Assembly: GCA_026225945.1 (NCBI GenBank)
Contig: JAMJFZ010001258.1
Span: 3,858,501 to 3,922,500, forward strand
Reading direction: 5' to 3'
DNA from: Cricetomys ansorgei
Lineage: Eukaryota > Chordata > Mammalia > Rodentia > Nesomyidae
Length of the DNA stretch: 64,000 nucleotides
Below, piece after piece: positions 36,736 through 50,620 of this stretch. Under the pieces are notes generated by a model that had not been told where the DNA came from, made no database searches, and worked only from the letters and a program-made list of their open reading frames with translations. Position 1 is the stretch's first letter, and every line of letters starts with the position of its first letter. A program made the position numbers and the translations under genes.

Positions 36736-37609
36736 GAAACTCAGCCCACCGTGATGGATTTTATTGACTGGAAATAGTAAGGTTTCTCTGTGTACAAGCA
36801 CGTCTCCACCCTGGGTGTTCCTGCTTCAGAGCTATCAGGCATATCTCTACTAATTTTGTGGCTTTCACTTGGAACTATTAAAATTTCAGCAGGATTTCTC
36901 AATCTCTGACGTGCCACTGTCCTGAGCAGGGCGCGGCTACTCGGGCAAGTGTCACCCAGCCGCAGCTCAACTTCTCTCTTACCCTCCTGGGCTTCACATC
37001 TGTCTTGCACACATTTTTGACATATCAAGGCCTTTCTGGAAAAATTAAAACCCTGAAGCTTTGGAGAGAGTCCTCCCCTCCCCTCAGGAATGTCTGGAAG
37101 GTGAGCGGTCATAGCAAGACCTCCCGTGTGGCAGGAAAGGCTTGGCCATTCCATGGCGCAGGGTATTTCTGTCATCACTGTCTTAACTTTGGGTGCACTC
37201 GTGTGATGTACAGCAGGATTCAGAAGAAACCGAGACTCTTGCGGCCTGAGCCCAAAGGTGGCTTCTTGTCGCTGTAAGGAACCAAATGCGGCCACATCCA
37301 GGGAAAGGCCCTCCTGGGCACACGCATGTTCGCACTGCCTGTACTTTGTCTCAAGCAAGGCTTGTAATCCTGAACATGCCAAGACACTTCCATAGGCGTT
37401 AGCTTCCTGTGGCCAACACGGCCTACTGTTCGATGATAGGACTTCCCTGGGGACTTGCCCTGCTGGGCTCCTGATGCCCACATTCCTCAGGTTGCGTTTT
37501 GGTGACTCTAGTCCGTCTGTGTAATGGGATGAAATGTACTGTTTGATTCCAGGGCATGACAACCTTATTGGATCAGGGGATCTAAAGTATTTGGGGGCCG
37601 ACGGCCATG

Positions 37610-37942
37610 TGTTGGGAAGTTTATTTTTAGTTAGGTATAAAATAATTGTTTTATGCACTGTTGGGTGAGGGGCTGCCCTAGGTCTTGGCATCTTGTATTG
37701 TTTGCAGGTGTTGAATTTATGTAGAGGATGTTTGAGTGCTAGCGATCTGCACGTGCTATCTGTAGAACACCTGAGGAGTTCTGAATCAATAAAAACACCC
37801 CAGCTGGGACGCTCAGGGTTCCACTGTCCAGTGTGGTGCTGGCCAGGACAATGGATCCCTCTGCTGAGGTCTGGCAGAGATTGCACTTATGAATATGCCT
37901 CCTTGTCTTCTTGCTTAGCCACCTTAGCAACATGCAGCTACA
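37610..37942 (+). mobile_element. LTR-like repeat, copy B
   Basis: It starts TGTTGGGAAGTTTATTTTTA and ends near GCTACA, about 333 bp, with AATAAA at 37788-37793. It aligns along its length with the reverse complement of 21431-21761, while flanking sequences on both sides differ, which sets the boundaries. Probably a solo LTR. A 381-codon open frame on the other strand (36741-37886) crosses it and matches no retroviral protein. Confidence 0.62.
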
Positions 37943-38631
37943 GCTGTGTAGCTCAGGACTCTTTCTGGAGAAGGGGTCCAGCCATTCAGCCATCCCTACC
38001 AGCTGTTACATACACACACACACACCCCATCATTCTGGTTGTTGTGTAGCAATATAACCAAACAAACAAATGGAAAGTCTATGTTGTTTAAGACACAACC
38101 TCCTTGAGTTCTCAAGAATGTGTCCTAAGCCCCTCTCAGTGCCTGGCTTTGGTGAGCAACCAATTATCTACCCACAGATAGCTCTTGACCTCTGGCCAGC
38201 CTTTGGTGGCTGACACCAGGGTTGACATTCCTCCAGGAACTTTTGTGTTTGGGAAAACTCCCTCATGAGACAAAGACTGGGCCTGACAGCTCTCTGCAAT
38301 TTTCTTACATCTGGCTTCTTTGTGAGCTCCTTTCTAAGGGATAAGGGACGAGTGAGAACATTTGTCAGGTGGGGTGTGCTAACAGACGTATTCGTCTGGC
38401 TGGACAGGTAGAAGTTTGGGTGATTCCTCTCTGTGTGTGTGTAGCGGCTTCTCATTACCACACACGTGTGGAGGGGCTGACGCTAACAGGGCTAACCAAA
38501 CCCGTTGCTTTGGTTGAAATCTACCGAGACACTGAGTAGCTGCCTGGGACTGAGCAGAGGGAGGCATGGCTGCTTAGGGCACAGGATTTGTTTTTGGGGT
38601 AATGAAAATGTTTCAAAATCAGATTGTGGTA

Positions 38632-38975
38632 GAGGCTGGGAAGATAGCTCAGCTGATAAAGTGCTCACCTTGCAAACACAAGGACCTGCCTTCCATCCCC
38701 AGACACCACCCAGAATAAAATCCCAGCTCTGGAGGCGGGACAGAGGCAGGAGGGTCCTTGGAGCTGGCTAGCAAGCCAGCCTAGCCTATGAGCACATCCA
38801 GACCTGTGAGAGACCCTGACTTCAAAGAGCTATTGGTGACGCCTGAGGAACGACACCCAAGATCATCCTTTGTCCTCCACACGCACGTGCACGTAAGAAT
38901 GTGCATGTGCAGGGTGCACACGCGTGCATGCACACGCACATATGCACTCGCACATACGCACTCACACATGTACAC
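38632..38975 (+). repeat. B4-type SINE with degenerate CA tail
   Basis: Head gaggctgggaagatagctcag, then 'aaagtgctcaccttgcaaacacaaggacctg', 'gctagcaagccagcctagcctatgagcacatccag', and a cac/gca tail from 38880. Confidence 0.85.
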
Positions 38976-39414
38976 ACACGGTAGTGGCGATCGCTGCCCA
39001 GGTCAGCAGATACACCAAGGACTATCAGATTGCACACCTTAATGGATGTGTTGTATGATAGCCAAGTTTGTCTCACTAAAAGGATTAAAACCAGAACTGC
39101 TACTTCAGTGCCACGGCAGGCTGAAACGATGTCTCAGAGCCAGGGGAATCCTCGGGTGACACGGACACTCACTGGATATGCCAGAGAAAGAGCAGGCACC
39201 CTCCGCTGAAAGTCAGAAGGACAGCAGAACCTGACACTCAGCACAGGTGACCTGAGGCGGTGTGTATGGCATCCTCTGAGTGACCCAGGATTTTCCCGCA
39301 CTGAGGCACCCAGGGGCAGGCGTGGCTTCCGCCTGTTTCTTGAACACTCTCTGTCAGGAAACGCAGTATCATCTCCCAGGCTCTCCTGAGTGACAAGGCG
39401 AGATGCCCTTGGTT

Positions 39415-39500
39415 GTACAGAGGAGGAAACTGAGGCACAGGGACAAAGGCAGCAGGCTCACAGTCACAGCACACAAGGAGCAGAGCTGGGAATGGCACCT
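39415..39500 (+). repeat. MIR SINE fragment
   Basis: 'gaggaaactgaggcacagggac' and 'gagcagagctgggaatggcacc' fit MIR. Confidence 0.72.
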
Positions 39501-40560
39501 ACCTGTCTAACCAGCACTGGGCGGCCCCTCCCAGCCTCCCCAGGTCCCTGTTGTGGCCCAGGCCCCCTGCATTTGTGGTTGAACTGATCTTCATTAGAAG
39601 GGAAGTCTCACTCATGACACTGCTCATCTCGGGCAGGAGGACCGTAACTTCTAGTTCCTTCGTTAGTCCTCTGGGCCGTCTCATTCCCTGCCTCGGACAC
39701 CTGTGTCGGCCCCGCTCACACAGTCCTTGGGCCAAACCCGATTTCCTAATGTGTCCAGGCGTGTTCTGTCCCACTCTTCCCATGATCACAAGGGCTTTCT
39801 CTTCCTCCTTCCAGGAAGTTCTGCCTGCCTTAAAGCACATTCTGCTTCTCTGCTCACTAAAACATCCCAGAGTGCCCAGCAGGCACCCAGAGTCAGAGTG
39901 TGTTCACACTGCTTCAGCACACAGAGTTCACACTGCTTATGGGAGGTTGACTTTGTCTGCTGAGGAGACTCCGTGGAGGCACATACTTACTGCGTCCAGC
40001 CTCCGTCTTCACTAGGGCTTTGTGCGGGGATAACCACTTCCCTTCCCCTGAAGCAGCGACTGCTGCAGAAAGAGAATGAGCAAGCTCCTGGGTCAATGCT
40101 GCCCGTCACCTGGATGAATAGAACGCCTCACAAGGTGACAGGTGTGGATTAAGCCTGTTTGCCTTGGCCTGCAGAGACCACACCCTGAAAAGTTACGTCA
40201 TACTGAAAGCTCGAACGGGCTGAACTGCAGGTCTAGGAGGAGCCAGGGGTACAGAGCAGTTTTAGAAACCGCACCTTGCCTGACACTGCAGTTGGCACCA
40301 GTGTCTCCCAGTGTGGGCGCAGGTGCTAGAGGCACCCAGGGAAGGTCAGCTTGTCTATCTGTTCCCGAGAGGAGCAAGAAAGCCTTCTTGAAGGGTTCAA
40401 ATGCCTGCACTACAACTTACAAACACCCAAAAGGCTCAGAGAGCCTTACTCTGCTGTCTGCTGGCAATGTGACCTTGGACAGTTGTGCAAGGTAAATGTT
40501 TAACCGTCGGCTTTCCAGCAGAGGTAGAGGAAGACGGTGATTTGTAAAATGTGCCAGTTC

Positions 40561-40586
40561 CTAAGGTGGAGATACCTCCACCTTAG
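40561..40586. other. Perfect 11-bp inverted repeat, 4-nt loop
   Basis: Left arm CTAAGGTGGAG (40561-40571), loop ATAC, right arm CTCCACCTTAG (40576-40586). It is able to form a hairpin in RNA or single-stranded DNA. No known element is recognised. Confidence 0.9.
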
Positions 40587-42295
40587 CTTTGCTAAGCTTT
40601 ACTACCTTAACTTAAAGCTGCCAAAGGCTTTACGGCCATTGGCTCCATAGCCAGCTGTTCCACAGTGGGCTCTGTGGGAGCACATAATCATAATCTCTGA
40701 AAGCTCAGCTTTGCTGTCTGTAGAATGGGGCTGTTGAAATACAGGCAGATCTAATTTTGGGCCGCTTAGTGTGAAGTGCTGTACAGACACGGACACCCCA
40801 CAAGCTTGTCTATAGCGCGGTAGTCAGCTGGTTAGTGACTCCACGTGTGTCCTGGAACATGAGCCAAGACAAGGAGAACTGAGGCTGTGGTTTTGACAGG
40901 TGGGTGTTCCGTGCAGGGACATCCCAGTCAGCACTGCAGATCTTCACGTCTTGTCTAACCCCTGTAAGGGGTCTGGGTTGGAATTGAGGGGCGGGAGGCC
41001 ATGGCGGGCCCTCAGCCTGCGTGCCTGTGGACTCTGACCCTCTCTGTTGACTCGGATTCCCACAGATGGCTCAGATGACATCACAGTCCCTTCCCGTCTC
41101 ACGGCCAGGGTGTTTGGCTCTCTCCCAGTCCATTAAGACGTGGTCATCTGCCAGGTTTGACTTGATCTGGTTCTAAGAGGAATTTCTGGTGCAGGGACAA
41201 ATTGAGGTCTGCAGGTGGCCTTAAAAGTTCTATAAAATTCCAGAAAGGGTTTCTGTCATGTTTCAGACATTCCTGCCTCTATAGGTTCCTGTCTGTCCGC
41301 TGACAGGCTTGGGTGCCCTGGCTGCAGGCTCCAGGAGGGATGAGCATTACAGGTCTCTACTGCCACCCTGGGGCCTGCCTCAGGGAGGTTGAACCACTCA
41401 ACAGGAAAGGCAAGGGTTAGGGTTAGGGATGGGCCAGGCCCCTCAATTTTAGAGCAGAGTGCATTCTGATCCCTTCCAGAGATTATTGGGGCTTGTCCAT
41501 TATGACTATACCATAAGGTAAAATTCCAGCAGTCAGAGAGAGGCCAAAGGAGAGTGTTGGCCCTGTGAGTCACGGCAGTCACAGGTGTGTCCAGGAAGTC
41601 ACTCTTTGGAGAGGGAAGATGTGACAAGCTGATGTCAGGTCTTTTCTGAGCCCCACCTTGCTGTGCAGAAGGCAGGTGGAGCAGAGAGCAGCCATGCACA
41701 CGGGAAGTTGCCAGCTGAAATCTCAGTGCCCCCTCACCTCCAGGGGAATCCGATTAACCGGATTAGAGCCTGGGCTGGTTCTATCCCCAGGAGCCCAGCA
41801 GAGGGGTGAGCAGGTTGCCATGGAAAAGGCGATGGAGGATGGGGACACCTTCCTAACAGAAAGCCACAAGTGGCCCAGGTAGAACAGAGCCGCCTGCGGG
41901 ACTGTTTGGGCCGAGTAATAACCCTGATTAGCAGGCTCACAGGGTGTCAGAGAATGAGGTGGTGGGGGCCGATTTAGGGGAAGGCTCGTGTGGACCACTA
42001 ATGACAGGGTGACCTTGTGTGTAGCTTCTGGTAACTACCACTTGCCGCAGCAGGAAGCCAGCTGCTGAGTAATCTACAAATTAAGCGCCCTGCGCTTTTA
42101 TTTAAACACTTGTTTCTCATTTCCTGTGCTCCTCTGGCGAAGACAGGGGTGGGAGGGGGCGCGAGCTCTAGGCTGTGCTCAAAAGGTGGCAGGAGCAGAG
42201 GCACGACCAGGTACCTCCCGTGTGAAGCCTAAGGATCCGAACTCCTGGCATGGCAAATAATTAACTCCAGACTACTGCTACCCTGGAAAACATTA

Positions 42296-42527
42296 GGATA
42301 AGTCCAAATTCCAGAACCCACGACGACGGCGTGGGGTGCAGAGGGGACCAATATGGCGGCTTACACATGTAACCCAGCGCTGGAGAGGGGGCCAGGAGGA
42401 TCCCTGGGGCTTGCCAAACCTGTGAATCCCAGGTAAAAATCAGAGCGTCTCCAAAACAGGGTGGGCAGTGCCTGAGGTATATACGCACATACATGCATGC
42501 GTGAAACCCCTCACCAAACACCCCCCC
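42296..42527 (+). repeat. B4-like SINE at the left edge of the giant CA array
   Basis: 'atggcggcttacacatgtaacccagcgctggagag', 'ccaggaggatccctggggc' and 'acgcacatacatgcatgcg' resemble the body and tail of B4. The CA array begins exactly where its tail would be. Confidence 0.65.
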
Positions 42528-44594
<2,067 letters not shown>

Positions 44595-44722
44595 ATGTCA
44601 AACATGACTCCTTGCGTCTGTTCGCGGAATGTGTGGATTGAGCGTGGAGCTGGCTGGTGTGGGATAGGACTGCTGCGCTGTGAACAAGCACGAGCAAGGC
44701 GAGTTAGCTGGGTGGGCTGTGA

Positions 44723-45080
44723 GGGAACACCATGACCTAAAGCAGCTTGGGAAAAAGATTTATTCCATCTTACACTTCCAGGTAACAGTCTACCACTGAG
44801 GGAAATCAAGGAAGGTACTGAATTAGAGACCAGAGAGAAATGCTTTGTTGGCTTTCTCTTCATGGCCTGCTCAGCTAGCTTTTTTTATGTACCGCAGGAC
44901 CGCCTGCTGGGGGTGGTACTGCCCACAGCGGGTGGGGCTCCCCTACATTAGTCATTAATCAAGACATTTCTACACAGGCTGCCTATAGGTCAATGTCATG
45001 GGGACATTTTCTCAATTAGAATTTCCTCTCCCCAGCTATGTCTGCTTTGTGTCAAGTTGACAAAAACCAACCAGAACAGT
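44723..45080 (-). mobile_element. Rodent interspersed repeat (L1/Lx 3' UTR-like), copy 1
   Basis: Reads 'gaacaccatgacctaaagcagcttggg', 'ttatgtaccgcaggaccgcctgctgggggtgg', 'attaatcaagacatttctacacaggctgcc', 'gtgtcaagttgacaaaaaccaacc', the reverse complement of a frequent rodent repeat. Homologous in inverted orientation to about 61190-61505. Confidence 0.72.
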
Positions 45081-45174
45081 GGAGGTATGTGTTCAGTGCC
45101 AGGCATATGCAAATAAAAGGAAAATCGTATTGACAGTAACACTGAAAGGAGTCTTTTTCTTAATGGAGTTGAGG

Positions 45175-45480
45175 CCTGCTGAGGTAGCCCAGTTGGTGTT
45201 GTAAGCATGATGATCCAAGATCAGCAGGTTGTTTTTTGGTTTTTGTTTAAAGCCAGGTATGGGGACCAGAGAGGCAGATACTGTTGGATCCCTGGGGTTG
45301 GTGGCTAGACAGCTTGGCCTGTGTGTTCCTGTCCTGAACCTGGTGTGTTCCAAGTTAGGGGGAGACCCTGTCTCAAAGCAACTCATGATGCCTGTCATCG
45401 TCCTCTGATCTCCACATGTACACATACATACGTGCACCTGCACATACCTTACACGCATATGCACACATACAAGTGAAATG
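45175..45480 (+). repeat. Diverged B4-type SINE with CA tail
   Basis: 'ctgaggtagcccagttgg', 'gatccctggggttggtggctagacagcttggcc', 'gagaccctgtctcaaagcaactcatgatgcctg', tail 'tccacatgtacacatacatacgtgcacc'. Confidence 0.78.
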
Positions 45481-46376
45481 GATCAGCCATTAGGCTGAGG
45501 TTGCATATCCTTCCAGATATGAATCCAGCTGTAGCCAGGGATGTGAGGGGCGTTACTTCCCTCTTTGATTGTCAGAGTTAGACAAATGATGACACATGCC
45601 CAGAGATATGACTAAGTGTAACTACAAATGCCCAGAGATTCCAGGCACATATCAAGAGGCCATTGGACTCCCGTTTCAGGAGCATTTAGCATTTATTCAC
45701 TCTTCATGGTCTGTGGGTCACATGACCCCAGCCGCCAGTACCCACCCTTAACTCTGACAGGAATTTTCTCACAGAAGAACCTTCACTGCTTTGTAATAAT
45801 GGGTGTTGGCGTCTTCACAGCTATGAACGTATGTCTCAAAACGCAGTTCCTAAGATAAAACCCTTTTTTTTTGCCGTTTCTGAGCTGGAATCGATCAGCA
45901 AGGACGTGGGAAAGGAAATCTTTGCCTCACCTAAGCTGCCTTAGGAACTCAGCTGTGTCAGGACCCAGGTTGTCTGGGCTGGGGCTCCTCAGTGAGGTTG
46001 GGTTTGGAGAGGTGGGACAAACAGCCATTCCAAGCAGGGTTGCAGAGTAGGCGGAGACCTTGGGGGAATGTTTCTGTGAGAGCAGGGCGTGGCCCTGAAG
46101 TCCTGCTCTCGGAGGTTTGAGTGCTGGCCCCGAAAGTGGATAGTAAGCGCTTGGTCTCTGGAGTCCAGACTACCTGAGCTCCAGACACCCTCAGCACGAC
46201 GAGACTCGGCTAACGGAGTTCCGTGTTAGAAATCTCAAAGGCTAGTGCTACCGACATCTCTGGAGCTAACAGAGAACCTTGAACTTGGTATACTTGACCC
46301 AGAGAGCTAGTAAGGATTCTTTTAAAATTAAGCTTTACTTAGAATAAAAAATAAAAAAATAAAATAAACCCGAAAA

Positions 46377-46530
46377 GCTAGGTGGCAGTGGTGGCACACA
46401 CCTTTAATCCCAGAACTTAGGAGGCAGAGGCAGGCAGACTCTGTGAGTTCAAGGCCAGCCTGGTCTACAGAGTGAGTTCCAGGACAGCCAGAGTCACAAC
46501 AGAGAAATTCTGTCTCGGAAAACAAACAAA
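46377..46530 (+). repeat. B1 SINE
   Basis: Near-complete: ggtggcagtggtggcacac, 'tttaatcccagaacttaggaggcagaggcagg', 'gttcaaggccagcctggtctacagagtg', A-rich tail. Confidence 0.96.
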
Positions 46531-46600
46531 TATGTGTGTGTGTGTATATATATATACATATATATATATTATTTATTTATATATATATATATATAAATAA
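46531..46600. repeat. (TG)n-(TA)n microsatellite at the B1 tail
   Basis: tatgtgtgtg followed by long ta runs. Strongly self-complementary. Confidence 0.95.
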
Positions 46601-46744
46601 GCTTTAAAAACAGGAATTGAGATGTAATACAGCAAGCTCCATGTCTGTCCCTGGTTGTTGTTTTTTATGTTATTATTATTACAAATTAATATGTAATTTG
46701 CTGTAATAAACCAGACAATATTCCTAACATCATTAACTAAGACT

Positions 46745-47305
46745 CGTGTTCCTTAGTGTTTTTAGTTTTAAGTTTTTTGAAATTATATCGCTTACTCTCG
46801 TCCCCTCCCTCCACTCCCTCCCTCGTCCCCTCCCCTGTCTAACGCATGGTCTCTTTTTCTTTGGGTCTCATTGTCGCTTATATATAAGCATATAAGCATA
46901 TAAATGCAACCCGCTCCGTTGTACGCCTTTGTGTCACCTATGTGTACGATTTCAGGGCTGGCCACTCGGTAACGGATGACCAGTCAGGGGCTGGCACCTG
47001 AGGAAGACTGTTTTCCCCCTCGCAGCTTCTCTTAGCCACCTGTCTTCCGTGTTAGCGTGTCTGCGGTTGTGATACCTTGGGGGAAGCTTCCCCCTCGTCT
47101 GTAGGAGACACAGTCTCACAGATTGTGGTCCTCTAGTTCTTTCCACCCTCTCTTCCACGATGTCCCCTGAGCCTTAGGTTCAGAAGTTGGGGCCGGGCTC
47201 CTTGCAATCAGTTCTTCTCTGCATTTGACCAGCTGTGTCTTTGGTAATGGTCTTCGTCTGGGACAAAGAGGAGTTCCTTGATGAGAGAAGAGAGGTGCAC
47301 GTACC
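46745..47305 (-). mobile_element. Rodent LINE-1 3' region (Lx-like)
   Basis: Reverse L1 sequence in order: pyrimidine-rich 'cccctccctccactccctccc', 'tataagcatataaatgcaacccgctc', 'ttcagggctggccactcggtaacggatgacc', 'gaggaagactgttttccccctcgcagcttc', 'aggagacacagtctcacagattg', 'tttgaccagctgtgtc', 'gtctgggacaaagaggag'. No intact reading frame. Confidence 0.83.
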
Positions 47306-49449
47306 GGCATCCGGAGCCCGTCAGAGCGCCACATCATATTTAACCGTTGTAGCTCACTGGGTCACTGTTGGTGTGGTGGTTTTGCAGACGTTCTTCATTT
47401 TTAATGATGCTGATTGTTTTGAAGAGAGCTGGGTTATTCTCTCTCTCTCTCCCTCCCTCGGGATCTTTCTGAGATTATGGGTGTTTTGTTTTTGGAAGGA
47501 AGACCACAGTGAAAATGAGTTTCTCTCCCATCCAAGACCCACGCCGTCACCGCGCGCAGCCTGCCGCTGTACGCCCTGACCGGGCCTCCTGGCTGAGGCC
47601 GTGAGTGTTAGAGCTCTCCTTTACACATCTGTCCCTTTGCTCTCCCTCGCCACGCTGTTCCCACGGGAGGAAAGAGCAGCCCACGCACAGCCAAGGAGTG
47701 GCAAGTTGTTCTGCCTCTTTGAGCAGACAGCTCTTGCAGGTTGCTCTGGGGAAGAGAAAGGAGATTCATGAGCAGGAAATTTCCAGAAACCTGAGAACGG
47801 GGAGCAGGCAAGAGAAGGATGAGAAGAAGCTGACAGTGGATAAAATTTAGTGGGAGACAGGAACTGACGTCAGCTTCTGTACCCTGATTTACCGCAGCTG
47901 TATTTGTCTGTCACCCTGAGTGGGTCATCTTGTCCTGAGTTTTGCTTTGCCCCTGGGTGACGGTGGTTGGGTCCTGTTGTCTCTTCCCATCAAGATCTGG
48001 GAGTGAGAAGAGACAGGACAGGGGGAGGGCTTTAAAGCCATCAAGTGCTGCGCCCCATCAAGGGCCGAGGGGGACTGTGACACAGGCGTTTCTGAATGTT
48101 CCAGATGACCGAGAGCACAGGTCACACACCTGAGTACCGAAGTCTCCACGGGATCTTTCCTGCTCTGAAGCTTTGCAGTTCACACGTGCCTCCTCATGTG
48201 TCCAGTTTCATGCCTGTGTCCAGGAGGGATGTGACGTGGGCACACTGAGACTGGTTCTGGATTTGATGGAAGGGACACGGGATGGGCTCCGTAATGGCCT
48301 CTGCCTGAGGACACCAAAGATTTCTGGGATCTCCTTCGCATGCGTCCCAATCTCATTCCTGCACCGGAGTTTCAGAGGTGTGGCTGGGCCACTTTATTTG
48401 CTGTGAAAGTGAACCCCCAGCTCCTGGGGTAAGGCTTGCGGTAGGCAGCATTGTCAGAGGGCTTGAAGACTCTGCAAACTTGTTTGTACGCCCTGGAGAA
48501 ATCTGCATCTCAGGCACAGGCTCTTCTACTCCCTCATTACCCAGGAAGCTGCGCTTAGGGCTTCCTGCACTTCTCCTAATTGCCGGTAAGATGAACAAGT
48601 CACGGAAGACTGTCACGGCTTCTGCCCCTATCCCCTGTTCCAGGGTAAGTCACTGACCTCTAGGGACAGTGGGCAGGGTTGGGAAGCCTGGGGCAAAGGG
48701 CACAGCAGCCAGGAACAGGGATGTGTGCTCTTTAGTCCTTAGTTTCCCCATCAGTACAAGAAGCAGAGACCGCACAGCTCAGATAGAGCCGTCAGAGGGA
48801 AATTAGCAACCCAGACAGTCAGCAGGCTCGGGGGGTTCAGTGCAGCCGAGCAACCACTCTCCTTGGTAATGTCCACCTTTCAATGGACGGGGTCCTTTTG
48901 TCCACACTGATTTGGTTGTGATAAAATACACAATGATTTTGTCCTGTTCTCCAAATGAGAAAATTTCATTTCTTCCGGAATGAATGATTCTGTTCTCTCC
49001 CTCCCCACCCCCCCATCTCTCTGTGAATACATGCTTGCTTAGGGTTCCTGTCTCGTTTGAAGGTTCTTTTGAGTCATGGAAACATTTGGTGCAATACATC
49101 TTCTAAAAGAAAATGCTTGCCGAATGCAGGTGTTGGTCTCCTCTCTGACCGGGGTGCAGTTGCCAGCGTTTGAGCCAAGAGTGACAGGTATCTTCCTGTT
49201 CCCACCATGGCTCAGCCCGGCTGGCTTGCTCCCCATATGAAGTTCAGAGTCGGGAGAAGTCTCAGGTCTCTTAGCAGACGCTCACTCTCTGTTTAAGGCT
49301 TACCCTGTGTTCTCATGTCGTCTCTGGAGAGGACAAGTCCTGTGGGCTGTGGCACAGCACACCTGGAGGATCCGCAAGAGGGTGGTGTTGAGGTGTGCTG
49401 TAGATGCTGTCTTTTTAACAGGCCTACACAGTGATAAGAATACTAACAT

Positions 49450-49660
49450 TCAGGACATGGTGGCTCAGTGGTTAGGGCCCACGAGGGTCTTGCAGAGGAC
49501 TGAGTTTGAGTCTCAGTACCCATATGGGACAGCCCACCACCACCTGTAACTCCAGCTCCAGGGGATCTGCTGCCCTCTTCTGGCCACCATGGGTGCTGCA
49601 CTCACACGCACAAACCCATACACATAACTAAACATAAAGGCAAAGTCACTTTAGAAAAGA
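49450..49660 (+). repeat. B2/B3-type SINE
   Basis: 'catggtggctcagtggttaggg', 'gactgagtttgagtctcagtacccat', 'ggggatctgctgccctcttctggcc'. Confidence 0.85.
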
Positions 49661-49796
49661 ATTCTGAAGTTCTTCATGGGGAATATGTGTAGGAATTGCC
49701 TGAAGAGTACTAGAAAGAGACCTGACCCCCTACACCTGGGCAAATTCAGGGGAGGACTGCATTTTTAAACGTTTTTAATTTTTGTTTATCATTTGC

Positions 49797-49915
49797 CTTA
49801 GCTTTTTTGAGATGAGGACTCTCCACATGGTTCAGGCTAGTCTGGAGCTCCTGACGCCCCTGCCTCAGGCTATCTGGGACTGGGTTGAAGGCATATAACA
49901 CCATGCCTGGCTATT
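49797..49915 (-). repeat. Diverged B1-like SINE
   Basis: 'ttttgagatgaggactctccacatggttcaggctag', 'ggcatataacaccatgcctggct'. Confidence 0.7.
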
Positions 49916-50159
49916 AATATTTCCTAATCAGCACATAGTCGCTGTCTGCACTTGTGGAGTCAGCATGTGTTCTCTCATCAGACTGAGGCACTTGGCCTGC
50001 CGTCACCTCAGACACTGCTCCTTTGCGCTGGGAACTTGTAACGTCCTGTCTGCCTGCTGCCTCGAAATACTTGGTTGCCAGCCATGGCTATCCTAATGCA
50101 CCATAACACACTGGAAGCCATTCCTCAGGCCTGATAGCACTCCTGAAGATGTTAACCAA

Positions 50160-50620
50160 CACCTCTCCATCTCTCATCTTCTTCACCCCCAGGTTCTCAT
50201 AACCACGACTCCGTCGTCAGCCCCCATGAGGTCGACATACCTATGTGAGAACATGTGACGTGTGTCTTTCTGAGCCTGACCTTGATCCCGTAATGTAGTG
50301 TCCTGTTCCATTCACGTTGCCCTAAGAGGCCAAATTTCATTCTTTATAGCTAAATAATATTCCACCGTGTGGATCGCACCGTGTTTTCTTGATCGGTTTC
50401 TCGGCCATTGGCAGATCGTCTCTCAACACAATTTCATCTCCTTTGGGCAGCTACTCATATTTCGATTGGGGGATCATACAACAGTTTTATATCTAGGCTT
50501 TTGTCTTTTTAACCGCCGTAGTGTTTTCCATAATGGCTGCACTAATTTACATTCTGGTCAACTGTCTATGAGAGTTCCTCTTTTTCCAGAAGCCACACCC
50601 TCTCACTGGGAATTTGTTAT
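50160..50620 (-). mobile_element. Ancient L1M 3' region
   Basis: 'gtctttctgagcctgacc', 'ttccattcacgttgcc', 'tttcattctttatagctaaataatattccaccgtg', 'ttttccataatggctgcactaatttacattctgg', reverse of L1M. Confidence 0.78.

Noticed and set aside
36741..37886. 381-codon open frame on the - strand
   Set aside because: It crosses the LTR-like repeat in antisense and matches no protein family I know. The length is within chance for the GC content, and no splice or promoter context is seen.
46531..46600. Possible replication origin or cruciform from TA repeats
   Set aside because: A simple microsatellite at a SINE tail explains it; nothing else supports an origin.
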